Source of the DNA: HGM11368 sp051883415
GTDB lineage: Bacteria > Bacillota > Clostridia > Christensenellales > UBA3700
Assembly (NCBI GenBank): GCA_051883415.1
Contig: JBJETR010000051.1
Location: 1-9,888, forward strand
Direction: 5' to 3'
DNA: 9,888 nucleotides
Position 1 is the first letter of the stretch; every line of letters begins with the position of its first letter. The notes beneath the pieces are model-generated. The model was not told where the DNA came from, made no database searches, and saw nothing but the letters and a program-made list of their open reading frames with translations. This document shows, in pieces, positions 6,284-9,888 of this stretch. The position numbers and the translations under genes are program-made.

Positions 6284-6754
6284 TCAATAACTGTACTTGA
6301 TGATTGTTATATAGATAATCGCTCCGTCTTCTACGGACATAGACGATACGCCAACTCCCGAACTCGTCAAAGTCTTGCCTTGATAGTCCACTGTGCTTGC
6401 GTACTCGGAAACGTCTGCATCCTTGGCAACCGAAGTGTAGAGATAAATAGATTCTCGTGCCTCAACGTTTTCTTCCAAAATGCCAACTTTAGTAAGATAT
6501 GCACCATACGTGCTATCTTGGATTGTATAGTCTAAACCTTCATTGGCTTGGAGATAGTCCAAAATCGCAACGACTCCGCCGCCCTCGGCGATATCGGATA
6601 GGTCCACCTTGTATTCGGTTGCTTCGCCCTCAAGCGGAGCTACGACGATGGTCACCTCTCCTTTGGACGGCATGTCGGGTTGACAAGCCACGGCACACAA
6701 AACAAGTGCGAGCGTAAGACAGATAATAACTGCTACTTTGCTAAAATTTTTCAT
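6284..6754 (-). CDS. DUF4430 (transcobalamin-like) lipoprotein
   Basis: 156 residues. Residues 1-23 are a lipoprotein signal peptide (basic start, hydrophobic core, A-V-A before C24), so the mature protein is lipid-anchored outside the membrane. Residues 32-156 fit DUF4430, a domain related to the beta domain of eukaryotic cobalamin carriers: VTIVVAPLEG...YKVDLS, a central VVAILDYLQANEGLDYTI..TYGAYLTKVG stretch, and a closing strand DGAIIYITIIKYSY. The start has AAGGAGA at 6761-6767; an ATG 18 codons earlier falls in the terminator region and has no binding site. It is first in a two-gene operon with the ECF S component, controlled by a cobalamin riboswitch. It probably captures corrinoids at the cell surface and passes them to the S component. 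DUF4430 also occurs in proteins with other roles, so the ligand is inferred from context. Confidence 0.85.
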   Translation of the reverse strand: MKNFSKVAVIICLTLALVLCAVACQPDMPSKGEVTIVVAPLEGEATEYKVDLSDIAEGGGVVAILDYLQANEGLDYTIQDSTYGAYLTKVGILEENVEARESIYLYTSVAKDADVSEYASTVDYQGKTLTSSGVGVSSMSVEDGAIIYITIIKYSY

Positions 6755-6777
6755 ATATATTCTCCTTATTGTAGGGC

Positions 6778-6805
6778 AAAAGAAAAACCTACTCGTGCGA
6801 GTAGG
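6778..6805 (-). terminator. Riboswitch-controlled intrinsic terminator
   Basis: On the minus strand: CCTACTC/GAGTAGG with a GCAC loop (hairpin 6788-6805), followed by TTTTTCTTTT (6778-6787), between the cobalamin aptamer and the DUF4430 start. A competing helix is visible: CTTGCC on the minus strand (6804-6809), which includes the first two bases of the terminator stem, can pair with GGCAAG (6831-6836). This gives a plausible antiterminator, so bound ligand would favour termination. Confidence 0.85.
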
Positions 6806-6858
6806 CAAGCAAGACGTAAGTCCATTCTCCCTTGCCCAAGAATTACTTTACTATGTCG

Positions 6859-6954
6859 TTGACAGGCAGGTTATCCGACTGTGACGGTAATGGCTGTTGC
6901 GACGGATTTTCACCGTTCTTCCCACTGCTCTTAGCCCTAAGGCAGGTCTGTCAA
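6859..6954 (-). ncRNA. Cobalamin riboswitch, compact aptamer
   Basis: Read on the minus strand, P1 is TTGACAG (6948-6954) closing with CTGTCAA (6859-6865). Inside are CAGTGGGAAG, the conserved ACGGTGAAAATCCGT hairpin, and the B12-box sequence AGTCGGATAACCTGCC. These are the hallmark elements of cobalamin riboswitches. The aptamer is only 96 nt and lacks the large peripheral arm of classical adenosylcobalamin types, pointing to the smaller Cbl-II-like class. An intrinsic terminator follows, so it most likely stops transcription of the DUF4430/ECF operon when cobalamin is plentiful. Confidence 0.93.
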
Positions 6955-6969
6955 ACTATTGATATTGAT

Positions 6970-6998
6970 ATGTTAGCATAACTAATACGCTTTGTCAA
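6970..6998 (-). promoter_or_regulatory. Promoter of the cobalamin-riboswitch operon
   Basis: On the minus strand: TTGACA (6993-6998), 17 bases, then TAACAT (6970-6975) preceded by TG in the extended -10 position. The start is near 6963, just ahead of the aptamer P1. The -10 is only a four-of-six match, but the perfect -35, the spacing and the TG support it. The remaining part of this gene-free stretch (about 6999-7067) holds no recognised element besides half of an inverted repeat. Confidence 0.75.
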
Positions 6999-7067
6999 AC
7001 AATGATTGCTAACATTATAAAAATCCTAATAAGTATCGACTTTTAGACGTTTTGGTAGGCTTGTAAG

Positions 7068-8159
7068 TTACTTGTTGTCAATATAATAGCTGACAAGATC
7101 AACAACGCCTTGATTGTTGTTGCCACCGTCCTTGATAGTGCATTCGTATCTCATGCCTACCTTTTGCATTACTCTACCCGACTTAGGGTTGTCAGCGTCG
7201 TGCTTGGCAATTATCCTCTTGAAGCCAACCTCGTCAAATAAATACCTGATAACCTCTCGTGCCGCTTCGGGCATTATGCCACGCCCCCACCATGCTCTGC
7301 CGAGCACCCAGCCGAGCTCCGCAATGAGTTGAGCTACGCTCTTGACAACGGCAATATTGCCGATTAGCTCGCCCGTGTCTTTGAGTACTATACCCCATTG
7401 ATAATAGTCGGGGGCATTATATCCGTCAACGCACATAGTTAGATATGCTCTCGAATCGTCTACGCTTTGATGAGTCGGCCAAGTCAAATATTTGGTGACC
7501 TCGTCGTCACTCGCCCAATTGTCGAAAACCGATTGAGCGTCCTCTAAGGTGAGTGGACGCAAAATTAGTCTATCCGTAGTCAATACCTTAGTCCCTTGAT
7601 GATTCATAATAGTTTTGATTTGTTCCTTTGGGTTGTTGAGCCTAAGTCGATAAAACTTGCCCATAGTGCGTATTGTGCCACCATTGCACTCGTATGGCAC
7701 CACTTTTTCTAAAACGAAGCCGAGTTTTTGAATTACGCGAGCGGATGCCTCGTTGTCAACCGAGTGCAAAGCAATTAGGCTCTCAATCTGCAATATCTGT
7801 TGTGCAAACCTAAGCACCGCACGCATCGCCTCGGTGGCGTAGCCTTGTCCCCAAAATGCCTTGCCGAGATTGTAGGATATATCCCACTCGCCTTGCTCGC
7901 CGTCAAAATATATCAAGCACGTGCCTATGGTCACGCCGTCCTTGGTCGTGATGAGCCACCTGTACCAATCGTCGCTGTCTATCTTGGACAGCTCTTCTCT
8001 CACAAATCGGCGAGCATCCTCTATATCGCTACTCGCCTTCCAATACATATATCTTGATACCTCCTCGTCGCTCATCCAACACGAGAAAATATCCTCCACG
8101 TCACCCTCTTGTATCGGGCGTAAAACTAACCTATCGGTGTATATATTACTTGTTGTCAT
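7068..8159 (-). CDS. Tandem GNAT N-acetyltransferase (two fused RimJ/RimL-type domains)
   Basis: 363 residues, about twice the normal length. Domain 1 (about 4-175) and domain 2 (about 188-360) each begin with the same pattern, T-D-R-L-x-L-R-P, and each carries an acetyl-CoA motif A: FWGQGYATEA (102-111) and WWGRGIMPEA (290-299). Each then has the N-x(2)-S-x-R-V-x(2)-K-x-G-F/M segment (136-148 and 324-336). Both halves therefore look catalytically competent, able to move acetyl groups from acetyl-CoA to an amine, such as a protein N-terminus, an antibiotic or a small metabolite. The halves are diverged, so this is an old fusion or duplication rather than an assembly error. Met185 at the junction has no properly spaced ribosome binding site, so one polypeptide is expected. 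The ATG overlaps the methyltransferase stop by 4 bp, showing cotranslation. The substrate is unknown. Confidence 0.9.
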   Translation of the reverse strand: MTTSNIYTDRLVLRPIQEGDVEDIFSCWMSDEEVSRYMYWKASSDIEDARRFVREELSKIDSDDWYRWLITTKDGVTIGTCLIYFDGEQGEWDISYNLGKAFWGQGYATEAMRAVLRFAQQILQIESLIALHSVDNEASARVIQKLGFVLEKVVPYECNGGTIRTMGKFYRLRLNNPKEQIKTIMNHQGTKVLTTDRLILRPLTLEDAQSVFDNWASDDEVTKYLTWPTHQSVDDSRAYLTMCVDGYNAPDYYQWGIVLKDTGELIGNIAVVKSVAQLIAELGWVLGRAWWGRGIMPEAAREVIRYLFDEVGFKRIIAKHDADNPKSGRVMQKVGMRYECTIKDGGNNNQGVVDLVSYYIDNK

Positions 8160-8929
8160 AAATTTCGTTTCTCCTTGGTAAAAATAACGTTGAGTACCCT
8201 CTCAGTAATAAAGATATATTGTCCGTCGTCGCTTGTATGAACGTCGTAGCTATCTACGACTTTTTGCCCGTGTCGTTCTTTGATTGCCTCAAAGCCAATC
8301 GCCGTAGACTTGAGCCGAGGAAACGTGATTGAGGTTTCGAAACAATCTACCATATCCAGCCCTACCGATTGCCCGAGGCTCTGCCAATCGGACAAAGTAT
8401 AATACTTGATATGTCCGTCGTCTCTCATCTTCATATAGTCGTCGACAAAACGTGTGATATCAAGGTCGTTGGGCGTTGGATCGGCGATAAAGAGCTGTCC
8501 GCCGAGCTTTAGCACCCTGCTTATTTCTCTAAAGGCGGCGTAAATATCGGGAAAATGGTGCAGTGCGTATCTGGTTACGACTACGTCAAAATTGTCTGCT
8601 TGGAATGGAAAATTCTCGCCGTCGTAAGATAAAAAAACTACGTTGGATAACCCCTCTTGCTTAGCTCGCTCAATATTCTTTGCCAGCGTATTATTTACAA
8701 TATCCAATCCAACGACTTGCACCTCTGGATATTGCCTTGCGATTGCTAACGCTACGTAACCCGTGCCCGTGCCTAGGTCAAGCACTTTGGCGTTGGGACT
8801 TAGTTGCAGAGAGTCTATTATTTGGGACAAATGTCTTGCGTCTTGAGTCTGTCTATCGTACAATTTACCTTCAGCAAAACTCTTTTCGAATCCCTCTTTG
8901 GTTGCTTGCAAACTTATTTTGTATTCCAT
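8156..8929 (-). CDS. Class I SAM-dependent methyltransferase
   Basis: 257 residues, cytosolic, a Methyltransf_11/UbiE-like Rossmann fold. Motif I is VLDLGTGTGYVA (49-60), binding SAM; the acidic end of strand 2 is D76 in VVGLDIVNN; DGENFPF (103-109) and NFDVVVTRYALHHFPD (113-128) are motifs II/III; LKLGGQLFIADP (140-151) is the next strand. The C-terminal part (about 155-257) is a substrate cap without recognised motifs. It transfers a methyl group to an unknown, probably small, acceptor. The gene overlaps the double-GNAT gene by four bases (ATGA), so both products may act together on one compound. There is no clear Shine-Dalgarno sequence before the ATG, only an A-rich stretch, unlike most genes here. 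The start is the natural one for the family. Confidence 0.92.
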   Translation of the reverse strand: MEYKISLQATKEGFEKSFAEGKLYDRQTQDARHLSQIIDSLQLSPNAKVLDLGTGTGYVALAIARQYPEVQVVGLDIVNNTLAKNIERAKQEGLSNVVFLSYDGENFPFQADNFDVVVTRYALHHFPDIYAAFREISRVLKLGGQLFIADPTPNDLDITRFVDDYMKMRDDGHIKYYTLSDWQSLGQSVGLDMVDCFETSITFPRLKSTAIGFEAIKERHGQKVVDSYDVHTSDDGQYIFITERVLNVIFTKEKRNL

Positions 8930-8956
8930 TTTTCTTATAATTTTTATTGGTTAGTG

Positions 8957-8986
8957 ATTGTATGAGGTTTTTATCTTGATTGAAAA
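8957..8986 (-). promoter_or_regulatory. Possible promoter of the methyltransferase/GNAT operon
   Basis: On the minus strand: TTTTCA (8981-8986), 18 bases, then TACAAT (8957-8962), ahead of the methyltransferase. The -10 is good; the -35 matches only four of six. The operon might instead be read from the ACT-domain gene upstream, as no convincing terminator was found between them. Confidence 0.3.
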
Positions 8987-9018
8987 CGTTCTTCTCACTT
9001 TTCTATTGAGATATAGCC

Positions 9019-9384
9019 TCACTCAAATTCGTATCCTGCAAATTTTAGAGCTTCGATTGCATTGTCGTAGTCTTCCGCTTTGACCAAAATATAGTCCGTG
9101 TTGTACGTGGAGATAGCAAAAATACCAATATCTCGTTCCGCTAGAATGCTACTCAATTTGGACAACACCCCCGTCAAAGAAAAGTCTAAAATGCCTTGTA
9201 TGCGAAATCCTCGCCAACCGTCTTCTCTTGCAAGTGTAGACAATGGCGTATCTTCCGTCTTGCAGACGAGCGATATCTCTTCCTCGGTCTTGCCAATAAA
9301 GAAAATTTCTCGGGCTAGGGCTATGTCTTGTATTGATTTTACTTTGCAAATAGTAAAATTGAAGTTTATTTTTTTTAGTTTCAT
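9019..9384 (-). CDS. ACT domain-containing protein
   Basis: 121 residues. Residues 64-121 form an ACT fold (GILDFSLTGVLSKLSSILAERDIGIFAISTYNTDYILVK, then an A-L-x-x-A-G-Y end). The DGWRGFRIQG segment before it is typical of the stand-alone bacterial ACT proteins of this length. These are thought to sense amino acids or similar small ligands, but no reaction is known. Residues 1-60 would form a second, diverged ACT-like unit. It is monocistronic or the first gene before the methyltransferase, 89 bases away. No Shine-Dalgarno sequence is visible upstream of the ATG, which instead has ATAATATAAT directly before it; translation may be leaderless or use an A/U-rich initiation region. The start agrees with the usual M-K-L-K-K family opening. 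Confidence 0.85.
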   Translation of the reverse strand: MKLKKINFNFTICKVKSIQDIALAREIFFIGKTEEEISLVCKTEDTPLSTLAREDGWRGFRIQGILDFSLTGVLSKLSSILAERDIGIFAISTYNTDYILVKAEDYDNAIEALKFAGYEFE

Positions 9385-9463
9385 AATTATATTATCGTAT
9401 TTTGAATAATTGTCGTGTCGTTAGGTTGCTAACCCCAATAATTTATTTATCAATCCAATTATA

Positions 9464-9817
9464 TTAGGAATTCTTTTTTGCAGTCGTAATGGAGGAGATT
9501 AAAAGTTTTCTTATTTTGCTACATTTAGCAAATAGGTCAGCATATTCAAGTTCTGTAAGTATGCTTGCTTTCTTGAATATATCGAGCCAATATTCGGTTT
9601 CGTAACATTCTTTTAATGCTATTTGAAACTTGTTAATAAAGTCCGCTTTGCTAGAAGCATAGTTTGCTTCATGTATATTAGCTCCTATACTTGTACCACT
9701 ACGAAGCAACTGATTGACAATCGCTACCGCTTGTTTTCTATCTTTGAGGCTATTGCAAATTGCTATTATATCTACCGCAAAAGCTTTGGAAAGCATAACT
9801 AATTGATTATCTTTCAT
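9464..9817 (-). CDS. Four-helix-bundle protein of the S23 / 23S rRNA intervening-sequence family
   Basis: 117 residues, nearly all helical, the usual length of this family. The conserved core is QLLRSGTSIGANIHEANYASSK, followed by ADFINKFQIALKECYETEYWL. The fold makes homo-oligomeric four-helix bundles with a basic surface and is related to Avd, the accessory protein of diversity-generating retroelements. Its function outside rRNA introns is not established. No 23S rRNA sequence flanks it here. A strong AGGAG site lies six bases before the ATG. No promoter is visible between the start and the window edge; that space is taken by a hairpin-rich repeat. Such genes are often dispersed in several copies per genome, which fits a mobile or repeat-associated module. 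Confidence 0.88.
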   Translation of the reverse strand: MKDNQLVMLSKAFAVDIIAICNSLKDRKQAVAIVNQLLRSGTSIGANIHEANYASSKADFINKFQIALKECYETEYWLDIFKKASILTELEYADLFAKCSKIRKLLISSITTAKKNS

Positions 9818-9833
9818 TTTTTCTCCTAATTGA

Positions 9834-9888
9834 ATGAATTGACGGCGTTGGCGTCATGAATTGGCTCCGCCATGATTTCTCGCTTCGC
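9834..9888. repeat. ATGAATTG-spaced hairpin repeat block, cut by the window edge
   Basis: ATGAATTG occurs at 9834-9841 and 9856-9863, with a near copy ATGATTTC at 9872-9879. Between the copies are GC-rich segments that fold on themselves: GACG...CGTC (9841-9855) and TGGC-TCC-GCCA (9862-9872), then CTCGCTTCGC at the end. This is unlike the neighbouring non-coding DNA, which is AT-rich. It looks like part of an interspersed repeat upstream of the S23 gene, not a CRISPR, because spacers and repeats are far too short. Confidence 0.55.

Noticed and set aside
7605..7607. Internal start (Met185) giving a separate second GNAT protein
   Set aside because: The nearest AAAGGA lies too far upstream of the ATG, and the reading frame through both domains is continuous.
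8995..9020. Terminator after the ACT-domain gene
   Set aside because: Only a 5-bp TTGAG/CTCAA pairing without a U-tract; too weak to call.
9464..9888. Diversity-generating retroelement (Avd-like protein) or a 23S rRNA intervening sequence
   Set aside because: No reverse transcriptase, template/variable repeat pair or rRNA sequence is in the window. The protein matches the general S23 family.
9834..9888. CRISPR array
   Set aside because: Repeat unit of about 8 bases with spacers of 8-14 bases, irregular spacing and internal hairpins; no cas genes nearby.

Overview
The window looks like chromosomal DNA from an anaerobic Firmicute of the Clostridia type, possibly an uncultured gut lineage. This rests on strong AGGAG-type ribosome binding sites, TTGACA/TATAAT promoters, an Rrf2 regulator beside a sulfur-assimilation gene, an ECF transporter S component, a cobalamin riboswitch with an intrinsic terminator, and a GPH-family sugar transporter. 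Base composition looks even across the main genes. No rRNA, tRNA, CRISPR array or recognisable transposase was seen.

Layout. (1) 1-1991, sulfur amino acid region: metY (O-acetylhomoserine sulfhydrylase) on the minus strand, followed two bases later by the first codons of another gene that may be cysteine synthase. An Rrf2-family regulator with a three-cysteine motif is transcribed divergently. The shared intergenic region holds a near-consensus metY promoter with an operator-like inverted repeat at its start site. (2) 1992-2185: an intergenic region with a promoter-like sequence, a possible small RNA of about 110 nt and a strong bidirectional terminator. (3) 2186-5539, carbohydrate region: a membrane-anchored glycoside hydrolase family 18 protein on the minus strand, divergent from a GPH/MelB-type sugar symporter on the plus strand. 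Between them are a perfect consensus promoter and several palindromes. A second bidirectional terminator closes the region. (4) 5704-6998, corrinoid region, read leftwards: promoter, compact cobalamin riboswitch, intrinsic terminator, DUF4430 lipoprotein, ECF S component. (5) 7068-8929: a class I methyltransferase overlapping by 4 bp a protein made of two fused GNAT acetyltransferase domains. (6) 9019-9384: an ACT-domain protein. (7) 9464-9888: a four-helix-bundle protein of the 23S rRNA intervening-sequence (S23) family, beside a hairpin-rich repeat block that runs off the window.

How the parts fit (inference). The Rrf2 protein probably senses cysteine or Fe-S status and represses metY and the following gene. 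The GH18 enzyme would release oligosaccharides outside the cell, and the GPH symporter may import a product. When corrinoid is scarce the riboswitch would allow synthesis of a surface corrinoid-binding lipoprotein that hands its ligand to the ECF S component, which would use EcfAT subunits encoded elsewhere. This corrinoid cassette is the best candidate for a little-characterised system. The S23 gene with its repeat block is the best candidate for a dispersed mobile module.
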